Source: Pseudonocardia halophobica
GTDB lineage: Bacteria > Actinomycetota > Actinomycetes > Mycobacteriales > Pseudonocardiaceae
Length of the DNA stretch: 64,000 nt
NCBI RefSeq assembly: GCF_027922425.1
Contig: NZ_BSFQ01000001.1
Location: 1 to 64,000 of the forward strand
Direction: 5' to 3'
Shown here in pieces: positions 25,285 through 34,302 of this stretch. Position 1 is the stretch's first letter. Each line of letters begins with the position of its first letter. The translations under genes were made by a program, and so were the position numbers. The notes under the pieces were generated by a model. The model was not told where the DNA came from, made no database searches, and worked only from the letters and a program-made list of their open reading frames with translations.

Positions 25285-25308
25285 GGCCGTTCCGTAAACG
25301 GAACGGCC
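25285..25308. promoter_or_regulatory. Palindromic operator between XRE-cupin regulator and BenE
   Basis: Arms GGCCGTTCCGT (25285-25295) and ACGGAACGGCC (25298-25308) around AA: perfect 11-bp inverted repeat. It abuts the ribosome site of the transporter and lies 22 bp from the regulator start codon. Confidence 0.8.
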
Positions 25309-25318
25309 GGGAGGAGGC

Positions 25319-26497
25319 GTGGTGCGCGCGATCGCACGACCGGTGCTGGCCGGGGTGGTCACGGCGATCGTCGGCTTCGGCGGCTCGTTCACCGTGGTGC
25401 TCACCGGGCTCCGGGCGGCGGGCGCGTCCGAGGCGCAGGCGGCGTCGGGCCTGCTGGCGGTCGCGGTGGGGTCCGGGATCGTCGCGCTGGTCCTGGGCCT
25501 GCGCACCCGCATGCCGGTGAGCATCGCCTGGTCGACGCCGGGGGCGGCGCTGCTGATCTCGTCCGGCGTCCCGGAGGGCGGCTTCCCGGCGGCGGTGGGC
25601 GCGTTCCTGCTGTGCGGGGTACTGATCGTCGTCGCCGGGCTGGTGCGCCCGCTCGGCCGGCTCATCGCCGCGATCCCCGGCCCCATCGCGGCCGCGATGC
25701 TCGCCGGGGTGCTGCTGGACCTCTGCCTCGCGCCCGTCCGCGCCCTGCACGACGTTCCGCTGCTGGCCGCGCCCGTGATCGTCGTCTGGGCGCTGGTGGC
25801 GCGGTTCGCCCGGCAGTGGGCGGTGCCGGCCGCGCTGGTGGTGGCGATCGCGGGCATCGCGCTCACCGGGCCGGGCCTCGGCGGGATCGACCTCGCGCCG
25901 CGGCTGGAGTGGACCACGCCGGTGTTCACGCCGTCGGCGTTGATCGGGATCGGGCTGCCGCTGTTCCTGGTCACCATGGCCTCGCAGAACGTGCCGGGCA
26001 TGGCGGTGATGGCGCAGTACGGCTTCGTGCCGCGGCTGCGCGGGATCCTCGTCGCGACCGGCCTGGCGACCCTCGGCGCCGCCCCCTTCGGCGGCCATGC
26101 GGTCAATCTCGCGGCGATCAGCGCGGCACTGGCCGCCGGGCCCGACGCCGACCCCGACCCGGACCGGCGCTGGATCGCCTCGGTCACGGCCGGGCTCGGC
26201 CTGGCGGTGCTGGGCCTCGGCGCCGGGCTGGCCACCGCGCTGCTCCTGCTCTCCCCGCCGGTGCTGGTCGAGGCGGTCGCGGGGCTCGCCCTGCTGGGCG
26301 CGCTCGCCGGGGCCGTGACCTCGGCCGTCGCGCAGCCCGACGACCGGGAGGCGGCGATCGTGACGTTCGTGGTCACCGCCGCCGGGGTGTCCTTCCTCGG
26401 CCTGGGCTCGGCGTTCTGGGGTCTGCTCGCGGGTGGCGCGATGCTGCTCCTGCACCGCCGCCGCACCCCCCGACCCGTGAGCGGCAACCGCCCCTAG
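25319..26497 (+). CDS. benE: BenE family benzoate/aromatic acid transporter
   Basis: A 392-residue integral membrane protein with about 12 helices and the BenE features TPGAALL, IPGPIAAAMLAGVL, LFLVTMASQNVPGMAV and GGHAVNLAAI. Such proteins import benzoate or related acids with protons. GTG 25319 or 25322 lies very close to GGAGG (25313-25317), so translation may be weak. Its last codons and TAG stop (26495-26497) fall inside a dispersed palindromic repeat, giving the C-terminus VSGNRP. Confidence 0.9.
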   Translation: MVRAIARPVLAGVVTAIVGFGGSFTVVLTGLRAAGASEAQAASGLLAVAVGSGIVALVLGLRTRMPVSIAWSTPGAALLISSGVPEGGFPAAVGAFLLCGVLIVVAGLVRPLGRLIAAIPGPIAAAMLAGVLLDLCLAPVRALHDVPLLAAPVIVVWALVARFARQWAVPAALVVAIAGIALTGPGLGGIDLAPRLEWTTPVFTPSALIGIGLPLFLVTMASQNVPGMAVMAQYGFVPRLRGILVATGLATLGAAPFGGHAVNLAAISAALAAGPDADPDPDRRWIASVTAGLGLAVLGLGAGLATALLLLSPPVLVEAVAGLALLGALAGAVTSAVAQPDDREAAIVTFVVTAAGVSFLGLGSAFWGLLAGGAMLLLHRRRTPRPVSGNRP

Positions 26498-26540
26498 AGG
26501 GTCAGTCGCCGCTCACCACCCCTGCTGACCTGCGATTTCG
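26476..26540 (-). repeat. Dispersed 3'-end palindromic repeat, copy 2
   Basis: The 42-bp palindrome is at 26476-26517 and the one-sided conserved arm at 26518-26540, so the element reads on the minus strand. It contains the TAG stop of benE (26495-26497) and the TGA stop of the flavin oxidoreductase gene (26513-26515). The arm encodes the last residues of the latter (EIAGQQGW). Confidence 0.85.
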
Positions 26541-27469
26541 GTGAGCAGGGCCGCGAGCCGGGCGTCGGACTCGGCGAGGGCGACGCGGTCGAAGGTCGAG
26601 GAGCTGACCAGCAGCTCGTCGGCGCCGGTGCGGGTGAGCAGCGCGTCGAGCCGGGCGGCGACCGTCGCCTCGTCGCCGACGATCGTGCGCCGCAGCGCGC
26701 CCTCGACCGTGGTCCGCTGCCGCTCGGTCAGCGGCCGGTCCGGGTCGGGCGGCTCCAGCGGCGGGAACTCGCCGGTGCTGCGTGCGGCGGCCAGGGCCCA
26801 GGCCTCGGGCAGGGCGAGATCCGGGTCGCCGACGAGGAGGTCGAGCGACACGACCACGTACGCCCGCTCGCCGGCCCGGTCGCGGTAGTCGGCGAGGGCC
26901 TCGGCTCCGGCCGGGGTGTCGTCGAGCACCGGGCCGCCGACGACGACGGGCAGCCCCAGGTCCCCGGCCACCGCCATCCCCTTGCCCGTGGCCAGCACGA
27001 ACAGCGGGACCGGTGCGTCGAGCCGCGGGCGGGCGGTGACGGGCCCGCTGCCGTCGAGGTAGGCGCGGAGCTCGTCGAGGTCCTCGCGGAACGTGTCGGT
27101 CCCGTCGGTCCGCAGCGCCCGCCGGACGGGTGCGGTGAAGCCGAGCGAGCGCCCGACGCCGAGATCGACCCGGCCGGGGTGCAGCGCCGCGAGCACCCCG
27201 ACCTGCTCCGCGACGACCAGCGGCTGGTGGTTGGGCAGCATCACCCCACCCGACCCCACCCGGATCCGCTCGGTCGCGGCCGCGACGGCGGCCATGAGCA
27301 CGGTCGGCGCCCCCGAACCGATGCCGGGGACGGCGTGGTGCTCGGCTACCCAGAACCGGTGGTAGCCGAGCTGCTCGGCCCGGCGAGCCCGCTCCACGGT
27401 GTGCCGCACCGCCGCGGAGTCCGGCTCACCCGCGCGGGTCCGCGACCGGTCCAGCAACGAGAGACGCAC
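26513..27469 (-). CDS. LLM-class flavin-dependent oxidoreductase (MsnO8-like)
   Basis: A 318-residue luciferase-like TIM-barrel enzyme. The N-terminal MRLSLLDRS, FWVAEHHAVPG and RIRVGSGGVMLPNHQPL are typical of the MsnO8-like bacterial luciferase family that uses FMN or F420. The substrate is unknown. GTG 27469 start. Its last eight residues and stop lie in a palindromic repeat shared with the convergent benE, so the C-terminus appears to have been remodelled by the repeat. Confidence 0.88.
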   Translation of the reverse strand: MRLSLLDRSRTRAGEPDSAAVRHTVERARRAEQLGYHRFWVAEHHAVPGIGSGAPTVLMAAVAAATERIRVGSGGVMLPNHQPLVVAEQVGVLAALHPGRVDLGVGRSLGFTAPVRRALRTDGTDTFREDLDELRAYLDGSGPVTARPRLDAPVPLFVLATGKGMAVAGDLGLPVVVGGPVLDDTPAGAEALADYRDRAGERAYVVVSLDLLVGDPDLALPEAWALAAARSTGEFPPLEPPDPDRPLTERQRTTVEGALRRTIVGDEATVAARLDALLTRTGADELLVSSSTFDRVALAESDARLAALLTEIAGQQGW

Positions 27470-27543
27470 ACCCCGTCCAACACGGCGCGAGTCGGCAGTA
27501 TTCGGTCACCGAGTCGGTCGCGTGAGAGTGCCGGCTCGCGGGA

Positions 27544-29562
27544 TCAGGTGAGGTTGCGGCGCTCCAGGAGCGGGCGGATCTCGGGGTCGCGGCCGCGGAA
27601 GGCGCGGTAGGCCGCCATGGCGTCGACGCTACCGCCCCTGGACAGCAGCTCCCGGCGGAAGTGGTCGCCGTTCTCCCGGCGCAGGCCGCCGTTCTCGGCG
27701 AACCACTCGACGGTGTCCGCGTCGAGGACCTCGGACCAGATGTAGGAGTAGTAGCCGGCCGAGTACCCGCCCGCGAAGACGTGGTTGAAGTAGGTGCTGC
27801 GGTAGCGCGGCGGCACGAGCGGGTGCGCGATCCCGGCCTTGCGCAGCGCCTCGGCCTCGAAGGCCAGCACGTCCTCGACGGTGTCGTCGACGCTGAGCGT
27901 GTGCCAGGCCTGGTCCAGCAGCGAGGCCGCCAGGTACTCCGTGGTCCGGTAGCCCTCGCCGTAGGCCCGGCTGGCCAGCAGCTTCTCCAGCAGCTCGGGC
28001 GGCAGCGGCTCGCCGGTCTCGTGGTGCCGGGCGTACCGACGGAGGATCTCCGGGCGCTCCAGCCACATCTCGTTGACCTGCGACGGGAACTCGACGAAGT
28101 CCCGAGGTACGGACGTCCCGGAGAAGGTGGGGTACCGGACGGCCGAGAACAGCCCGTGCAGCGCGTGCCCGAACTCGTGGAAGAGGGTGCGGACCTCGTC
28201 GATCGTCAGCAGCGTGGGCTCGCCCTCGGCCGGCTTGGCGATGTTCAGCGTGTTCATCACGACGGGCCGGGTGCCGAGCAGCCCGGCCTGCGGGACCAGG
28301 GCGTTCATCCAGGCGCCGCCGCGCTTGGACTCGCGGGCGTAGTAGTCGCCGCCGTAGAGGCCGAGCGGGGTGCCGTCGGCGTCGAAGACCTCCCAGTACC
28401 GGACGTCCGGGTGGTAGGTCGGCAGGTCGTGGCGCTCGTGGAACTGGATCCCGTACAGCTCCTCGGCCGCGTGGAAGACGCCGTGCTGCAGCACCCGCTC
28501 CAGCTCCAGGTACGGGCGCAGCAGGGCCGCGTCGACCTCGTACCGCTCCCGGCGGACCCGCTCGGCGTAGAACGCCCAGTCCCACGGCTCGAGCGCGTGC
28601 CCGGCGATCGCGGCGAGGTCGGCGGCCTCCGTGTCGGCGTTGCGCATCGCGGGCGGGGCGAGGTCGGCCAGCATGGCGGCGACGGCGTCGACCGAGGCGG
28701 CGGTGTTGTCGTCGATGACGTAGGCGGCGTGGCTCGGGAAGCCCAGCAGCCGCGCCCGCTCCGCACGCAGCGCCGCGAGCCGCAGGACGACGTCCCGGGT
28801 GTCGTTCTCGTCGCCCTGCGCGCCGCGCCCGATCGACGCCTCGAAGATCTCGCGCCGCAGCTCCCGGTCGGTGAGCGACTCGAGCACGGGCTGCCCGGTC
28901 GGCAGCACGAGGGTGATCAGGAAGCCGCTGCCGTGGCCCCGGTCCTTCGCGGCGGCCGCCGCGGCGGAGATCGCGCCCGGGGACATCCCGTCGAGTTTCG
29001 CGGGGTCGTGGACGTGCACGGCCGCCGCGTTGGCCCCGGCGAGCAGCCGGCCGCTGAAGGTCGTGGACAGCGAGGACAGCTCGGCGTTGATCGCGCTGAG
29101 CCGCTCCTTGTCGGCCTCGCCCAGCTCGGCCCCGGCCCGGACCGCGTCCCGGTGGTGGCGCTCGAGCAGCCGCAGCGACTCCGGGTCGAGGCCCAGCTCC
29201 CCACGCTTCCCGTGCAGCTCGGCGATCCGCGCGAACAGCCGCGGATCCAGGGCGATCGCGTCGGCGTGCGCGGCGAGCATCGGCGCGACCGCGGCCCGCA
29301 CCTCCTCGATCTTCGGGGTCGTGTGCGCGCCGGCGCGGCTGAAGAACACCCGCGAGACCCGGTCGAGCGTGCGGCCCGAGAGCTCGAGCGCCTCGATGGT
29401 GTCGGCGAAGGTCGGCGGACCCGAGTCCAGGATCGCGTCCACCTCGGCCCGCTGCTCCGCCATCCCCGCCTCGAACGCCGGCAGGTAGTCCTCGTCGGTG
29501 ATCGCCGCGAAGTCCGGGAGGCCGTAGGGCAGCTCGCTGGGCACGAGGAAGGGGTTCGCCAT
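27544..29562 (-). CDS. M3 family oligopeptidase (peptidyl-dipeptidase Dcp-like)
   Basis: A 672-residue cytoplasmic zinc peptidase of the thimet/oligopeptidase A group, which trims short peptides. The HExxH zinc motif is FHEFGHALHG, followed by the second-zinc region. It has the usual helical N-terminal half and C-terminal FAGGYSAGYYSYIWSEV. Start ATG 29562. Housekeeping gene, probably alone on its transcript. Confidence 0.93.
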   Translation of the reverse strand: MANPFLVPSELPYGLPDFAAITDEDYLPAFEAGMAEQRAEVDAILDSGPPTFADTIEALELSGRTLDRVSRVFFSRAGAHTTPKIEEVRAAVAPMLAAHADAIALDPRLFARIAELHGKRGELGLDPESLRLLERHHRDAVRAGAELGEADKERLSAINAELSSLSTTFSGRLLAGANAAAVHVHDPAKLDGMSPGAISAAAAAAKDRGHGSGFLITLVLPTGQPVLESLTDRELRREIFEASIGRGAQGDENDTRDVVLRLAALRAERARLLGFPSHAAYVIDDNTAASVDAVAAMLADLAPPAMRNADTEAADLAAIAGHALEPWDWAFYAERVRRERYEVDAALLRPYLELERVLQHGVFHAAEELYGIQFHERHDLPTYHPDVRYWEVFDADGTPLGLYGGDYYARESKRGGAWMNALVPQAGLLGTRPVVMNTLNIAKPAEGEPTLLTIDEVRTLFHEFGHALHGLFSAVRYPTFSGTSVPRDFVEFPSQVNEMWLERPEILRRYARHHETGEPLPPELLEKLLASRAYGEGYRTTEYLAASLLDQAWHTLSVDDTVEDVLAFEAEALRKAGIAHPLVPPRYRSTYFNHVFAGGYSAGYYSYIWSEVLDADTVEWFAENGGLRRENGDHFRRELLSRGGSVDAMAAYRAFRGRDPEIRPLLERRNLT

Positions 29563-29616
29563 CCCCTCACGCTAGCCCGGGCCGAGGTGTCGGAGCGCCG
29601 CACGCGCGGCGGGGGG

Positions 29617-29988
29617 TCACCAGAGCGACTGGACCACCACGCCGTCGTGCAGGGTGGAGACCTTGTTGCGCTTGCTCCACTCCATGAAGGCCGGGAGGTC
29701 CACCCAGTCCTGGATCGCCAGCCGCCAGTGCTCGGGCACCCCGGCGGGGCCCTGGTAGATCTCGTGCAGGACGAAGATCGTGTTCCCGGTCGGCGACGAG
29801 TTCGGGTCGACCGGGTCGGACAGCTCGGGCCCCTTCGAGATCTCGTAGGAGAGCAGCGCCTCCTCGCCCTCCCGCGGGTGCCCCGTCATGAACTCCGCGT
29901 GGCTGGCGAAGATCCGGTCGCCCTCCGCGACCTCGTCCGGGCCGACCGTCCACATGACGACGATGTTCGTCCTGCCCGTCTCCGACAT
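29617..29988 (-). CDS. Hypothetical protein, small soluble
   Basis: A 123-residue acidic soluble protein. The start TNIVVMWTVGPDEV and ISKGPELSD...TIFVLHEIYQG resemble a dimeric ferredoxin-like barrel such as antibiotic-biosynthesis-monooxygenase proteins, but I cannot assign it firmly. ATG 29988 follows GAGGAGG. It lies 54 bp upstream of the M3 peptidase and may be co-transcribed. Confidence 0.7.
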   Translation of the reverse strand: MSETGRTNIVVMWTVGPDEVAEGDRIFASHAEFMTGHPREGEEALLSYEISKGPELSDPVDPNSSPTGNTIFVLHEIYQGPAGVPEHWRLAIQDWVDLPAFMEWSKRNKVSTLHDGVVVQSLW

Positions 29989-30066
29989 CGGTGTCCTCCT
30001 CGGGGTCGGCCCCGCCCCGGCGGCGGGACGCCCACCCGGGATACGCGCACCGACCCACCGCGGGCA

Positions 30067-31539
30067 CTACGTACTTGTGCGTACCGGCCCCGCCAGCAGG
30101 TCCGCCGCCCGCTCCCCGACCATCACCGCGGTCGCGGCGGGCCCGCGCCGCGGCACGGCCGGGAGCACCGAGGTGTCCGCGACCCGCAGGTTCCCAAACC
30201 CGTGCACGCGCAGGTCGGGATCGACCACGCGGCCGAGGGCGGCGCTGCCGCAGAGGTGCACCGAGGTGGTCAGGACGTCCCGGATCCAGCCGTCGAGCCG
30301 CACGTCGTTGCCCAGCACCCAGCCCTCGGGTGCGGCGCGGTCGAGGTCCGCGACCCGCAGCAGGTCCGCCGCGACCCGGACGGCGGCCCGCAGCCGTCGT
30401 CGATCGGCCTCCGTGCGCAGGTAGCGGTAGTCGAGCAGCGGCGGGGCGAGCGGGTCGGCGGAGGTGATCGTGAGGTCGCCGTGGCTCTCGGGGCGCTGCA
30501 GGGCGCACATGAGGTGCACGTCGCCGCCCTCGCTGAACGGCCGCGCGAACAGCAGGACCTCCAGGTCGCCGGCCGGGTCGGAGCCCGAGTCGAGGTTCAG
30601 CGCCGCCTGCCCGGCGACGGCGTCGGGGTGCGGCGGCGGGCCCGGCCACCGGAAGGGCAGGTAGACGCTGGGGTGGTCGGACCACCCCTGCCCGACGGGC
30701 AGCTCCGCCCGCAGCGGGACGCCGGCCTGCTGCAGCACCGGCGCCGGCCCGATCCCGCTGTGCAGCAGCAGGTGCGGCGAGCCGACGGCCCCGGCCGCCA
30801 GCACTACCTCGCCGGCCCGGATCGTCCCCGCCGTCGTCTCGACGCCGAGGGCCCGGTCGCCCGCGAGAAGCACCCGCAGGGCTCGGACGTCCGGGCGCAC
30901 GGTCAGCGTCGGCGCCTCCGGCGCCGCGCCCCAGGGCGGCGGGAGGTACGCCGTCGCGGTGCTGATCCGCACGCCCTCCGCCGCGTTCGACGGGATCGGT
31001 CCCGCCCCGGGCGGCCCGCCCGCGTTCTTGTCCGGCTCCGCCGGATAACCCAGCGTGGAGCAGGCCGCGAGGAAGACCGGCGTGACCGGGGCCAGCAGCC
31101 GTCCCGCCGGCCGGCGCACCCGCAGCGGACCGGCCGAGCCGTGCCGCGGCCCGTCGACGTCGAGGTCGGCCTCCGAGCGCCGGTAGTACGGGAGGACGTC
31201 GTCGAAGGACCAGCCGGGGACCGCCCAGTCGGCGAAGTCCTGCGGCACGGCCCGCACGAAGTACGACCCGTTGATCGCCGACGAGCCGCCGACCACGCGC
31301 CCGCGCGGCACCGAGACCATCCGCCCGCGCACCAGCCGGGCGGTGTACTCCCAGTTCAGCGGGTGTCCGGGCGCGGTGGCGGCGAGCGAGGCGGCACTGG
31401 TGACGTCGGGCAGCCGGGAGGCCGGGCCCGCCTCGACCAGGCAGACGGAGCGGTCGCCACGCTCGGCGAGCCGCCCGGCCAGCGCGCACCCGGCCGAGCC
31501 CGCGCCGACCACCACCACGTCGTACCCGGGGTCGGTCAC
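30067..31539 (-). CDS. GMC family oxidoreductase, MftG-like
   Basis: A 490-residue FAD oxidoreductase of the GMC family: ADP-binding motif VVGAGSAGCALAGRL at the start, FAD motif GRVVGGSSAINGSYF, and a C-terminus with TSVHLCGSAALG and RRGPAATAVMVGE in place of the usual HPxGTCRMG and NTNAPT. These features resemble MftG, the enzyme that reoxidises mycofactocinol. That would complement the NDMA-dependent dehydrogenase at 7015-8127, but no mft biosynthesis genes are in the window. GTG 31539 start; only 9 bp separate it from the divergent M18 gene start. Confidence 0.78.
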   Translation of the reverse strand: MTDPGYDVVVVGAGSAGCALAGRLAERGDRSVCLVEAGPASRLPDVTSAASLAATAPGHPLNWEYTARLVRGRMVSVPRGRVVGGSSAINGSYFVRAVPQDFADWAVPGWSFDDVLPYYRRSEADLDVDGPRHGSAGPLRVRRPAGRLLAPVTPVFLAACSTLGYPAEPDKNAGGPPGAGPIPSNAAEGVRISTATAYLPPPWGAAPEAPTLTVRPDVRALRVLLAGDRALGVETTAGTIRAGEVVLAAGAVGSPHLLLHSGIGPAPVLQQAGVPLRAELPVGQGWSDHPSVYLPFRWPGPPPHPDAVAGQAALNLDSGSDPAGDLEVLLFARPFSEGGDVHLMCALQRPESHGDLTITSADPLAPPLLDYRYLRTEADRRRLRAAVRVAADLLRVADLDRAAPEGWVLGNDVRLDGWIRDVLTTSVHLCGSAALGRVVDPDLRVHGFGNLRVADTSVLPAVPRRGPAATAVMVGERAADLLAGPVRTST

Positions 31540-31548
31540 GGTGCGAGG

Positions 31549-32829
31549 ATGCCGCACGTGAGCCCCCGGGACAGCAGTGCCGCGCGCGACCTCGCCGACT
31601 TCGTCTCCGCCTCCCCCACCCCGTACCACGCAGTGGCCGAGTCCGTCCGCAGGTTGCGCGAGTCGGGCTTCACCGAGCAGGTCGAGACGGAGGACTGGGA
31701 CGCCTCGCCCGGCGGGCGCTTCCTGGTGCGGGACGGCACGCTGCTGGCCTGGCACGTCGGCGACGGCGCCCGGCCCGGCTCGCCGCTGCGGATCTTCGCC
31801 GCGCACACCGACTCCCCCACGCTGAAGGTGAAGCCGCGCCCGGACACCGGGGCCGCGGGCTGGCGGCAGGTCGCGGTCGAGGTCTACGGCGGCGCGCTGT
31901 GGAACTCCTGGCTGGACCGCGACCTCGGACTGGCGGGCCGCCTGGCGCTGTTCGACGGGACCGTGGTGCCGGTGAACGTCGACCGCCCGCTGCTGCGCGT
32001 GCCGCAGCTGGCGATCCACCTGGACCGGCAGGTCAACCAGGGCCTCACCCTCGACTCCCAGCAGCACCTGCTGCCGGTCTGGGGCATCGGCGACGTCCGG
32101 GAGGGCGACCTCGTCGAGTTCCTCGCCGCCGAGGTGGGGATCGACCCGCGGCAGGTCGCGGCGCACGACCTCGTGGTCCACGACCTCACCCCGCCCGCCC
32201 GGCTCGGCCGCGAGGGCGAGCTGCTCGCCTGCCCGCGGCTGGACAACCTCGCGTCGGTGCACGCCGGGCTGGCGGCCCTGCTCGCGGCGTCGCGCTCCAA
32301 CACCGGCGTGATCCCGGTGTTCGTCGGCTTCGACCACGAGGAGATCGGCAGCGGCACGGCGACCGGCGCGGCGGGCCCGCTGCTGGAGACCCTGCTGACC
32401 CGGCTCGCCGGCGGGTTCGACGCCCGGGCGCGCGCGTTCGCCGCGTCGCGCTGCCTCTCGGTGGACGTCACCCACGCGGCGCACCCCAACTACCTGGAGC
32501 GACACGACCCGGGGCACCGCAGCATCCCCAACGGCGGGCCGACGCTCAAGGTCAACGCCAACCAGCGCTACGCCACGGACGCTCCGGGCGCCGCCGCCTG
32601 GCAGCGGGCCTGCCGCGGCGCCGGCGTCCCCACCCAGTACTTCGTCGGGAAGAACACCGTGCCCTGCGGGACCACGGTGGGGCCGATCGTGGCGACCCGG
32701 CTCGGGATCCGGACCGTCGACGTCGGCATCCCGGTGCTGTCCATGCACTCGGCGCGCGAGCTGTGCGGCGTCGACGACCCCGGGCACCTCGCCGCGGCGG
32801 GCGCAGCCTTCCTCGCAGACCCGTCATAA
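31549..32829 (+). CDS. M18 family aminopeptidase
   Basis: A 426-residue cocatalytic dizinc aminopeptidase, normal for the M18 (aspartyl aminopeptidase, PepB-like) family. Zinc and catalytic motifs are AAHTDSP, PRLDNLAS, FDHEEIGS and SMHSARE. It removes N-terminal residues in the cytoplasm. ATG 31549 or GTG 31558 could start it; the start codon is 9 bp from that of the divergent GMC gene, so each promoter must lie inside the other gene. Confidence 0.93.
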   Translation: MPHVSPRDSSAARDLADFVSASPTPYHAVAESVRRLRESGFTEQVETEDWDASPGGRFLVRDGTLLAWHVGDGARPGSPLRIFAAHTDSPTLKVKPRPDTGAAGWRQVAVEVYGGALWNSWLDRDLGLAGRLALFDGTVVPVNVDRPLLRVPQLAIHLDRQVNQGLTLDSQQHLLPVWGIGDVREGDLVEFLAAEVGIDPRQVAAHDLVVHDLTPPARLGREGELLACPRLDNLASVHAGLAALLAASRSNTGVIPVFVGFDHEEIGSGTATGAAGPLLETLLTRLAGGFDARARAFAASRCLSVDVTHAAHPNYLERHDPGHRSIPNGGPTLKVNANQRYATDAPGAAAWQRACRGAGVPTQYFVGKNTVPCGTTVGPIVATRLGIRTVDVGIPVLSMHSARELCGVDDPGHLAAAGAAFLADPS

Positions 32830-32930
32830 CGGGCTTACGGGACTCCTGTCACGCTTCCGTTTGACGCCGCACCTACGTGGGGTCACCGTCGGGCCGTCTA
32901 TCCGCGACGACGACGACGGGGAGCAGACCG

Positions 32931-34262
32931 ATGACCGGCACCACGGATTCTCGCGACGACGAGGCGATCCAACGGTCCCAGCGGCGGCGGGCGGTGGTCG
33001 CCTCGACCGTCGGCACGACCATCGAGTGGTACGACTTCTTCCTCTACGGGACGGCGGCCGCGCTCGTCTTCCCCAAGCTCTTCTTCCCGGGTCAGGACCC
33101 GTACGTCGGGATCCTGCTCGCCTTCGGCACGCAGTTCGCCGGCTTCGCGGCGCGGCCGATCGGCGCGGCGATCTTCGGTCACTACGGCGACCGGATCGGC
33201 CGCAAGTCCACCCTGATCATCACGTTGCTGCTGATGGGGATCGGGACGGCGCTGATCGGCGTGCTGCCGTCGTACGCCGCGATCGGCATCGCCGCACCCC
33301 TCCTGCTGACGATCCTGCGGATCGTGCAGGGCGTCGCGGTCGGCGGCGAGTGGGGCGGGTCGGTGCTCCTCGCCATGGAGTGGGGCCACGCCAAGCAGCG
33401 CGGGTTCATGGCCAGCTGGCCGCAGCTCGGCGTCCCGCTCGGCCTGCTCCTGTCCACCGGCCTGGTGCAGCTGATGTCCTCGACCACCGGCCCGGCCTTC
33501 CTCACCTGGGGCTGGCGGGTGCCGTTCCTGGTGAGCGTGGTGCTGGTCGGCGTCGGGCTGTACGTCCGGCTCCGGGTCCTGGAGAGCCCGGAGTTCGCGG
33601 CGGTCAAGGCGAAGCAGACCGTCGTGAAGATGCCGATCATCGACGCCTTCCGCACCCAGTGGCGGGAGATCCTGAGCTCGGCCTTCGTGCGGCTCTCCGA
33701 GCAGGCGCCCTTCTACCTGTTCATCACGTTCGTGCTCAGCTACGGCACCCAGCAACTGCAGCTGGCCCGGGGTTCGCTGCTCAACGCCACGCTCATCGCC
33801 GCCGCGATCGGCCTGTTCAGCGTGCCCTTCTTCGGCTGGCTGTCGGACCGCATCGGCCGGCGGACCATGTACGGCATCGGCATCGTGTGCACCGCGCTGT
33901 TCGCCTTCCCGTACTTCGGCCTGCTGAACACCCGCGTCGGTGTGCTGGTGCTGCTGGCGATCGTGCTGTCGCTGGTCTTCCACGACATGCAGTACGGCCC
34001 GCAGGCCGCGCTCATCGCCGAGAGCTTCGGCACCAACATCCGCTACAGCGGCGCGGGCCTGGGCTACCAGCTCGCCTCGGTGATCGCGGGCGGGCCCGCC
34101 CCGCTGATCGCGGCGTACATCCTCAAGAACACCGGCTCCAGTACGGGGATCTCCTGGTACATCGTCATCTGCTGCGTCATCGCGATGATCGCGCTCCTGG
34201 TGATGCCGAGACGCTCGCTGACGGACGAGCGGTCGGTGCGGGCCGCCGTCACGCAGGGGTAG
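32931..34262 (+). CDS. MHS-family MFS metabolite:H+ symporter
   Basis: A 443-residue 12-helix transporter of the metabolite-proton symporter group: GTTIEWYDFFLYG near the start, GHYGDRIGRK in loop 2-3 and LSDRIGRRTMYG in loop 8-9. It imports an organic acid or betaine-like compound. ATG 32931 follows GGGGAG; an upstream ATG at 32877 lacks a ribosome site. The next gene, an amidase, runs the same way 40 bp later, suggesting uptake and hydrolysis of one substrate. Confidence 0.9.
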   Translation: MTGTTDSRDDEAIQRSQRRRAVVASTVGTTIEWYDFFLYGTAAALVFPKLFFPGQDPYVGILLAFGTQFAGFAARPIGAAIFGHYGDRIGRKSTLIITLLLMGIGTALIGVLPSYAAIGIAAPLLLTILRIVQGVAVGGEWGGSVLLAMEWGHAKQRGFMASWPQLGVPLGLLLSTGLVQLMSSTTGPAFLTWGWRVPFLVSVVLVGVGLYVRLRVLESPEFAAVKAKQTVVKMPIIDAFRTQWREILSSAFVRLSEQAPFYLFITFVLSYGTQQLQLARGSLLNATLIAAAIGLFSVPFFGWLSDRIGRRTMYGIGIVCTALFAFPYFGLLNTRVGVLVLLAIVLSLVFHDMQYGPQAALIAESFGTNIRYSGAGLGYQLASVIAGGPAPLIAAYILKNTGSSTGISWYIVICCVIAMIALLVMPRRSLTDERSVRAAVTQG

Positions 34263-34302
34263 GACCGGGCCCGCCCGCGTCCCGGCGATACGGTCCGTGG
34301 TC

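Noticed and set aside
27661..31548. Open frame of over 1200 codons on the + strand, antisense to the M3 peptidase and GMC genes
   Set aside because: It is the mirror of well-supported genes and turns into recognisable protein only at the M18 aminopeptidase start.
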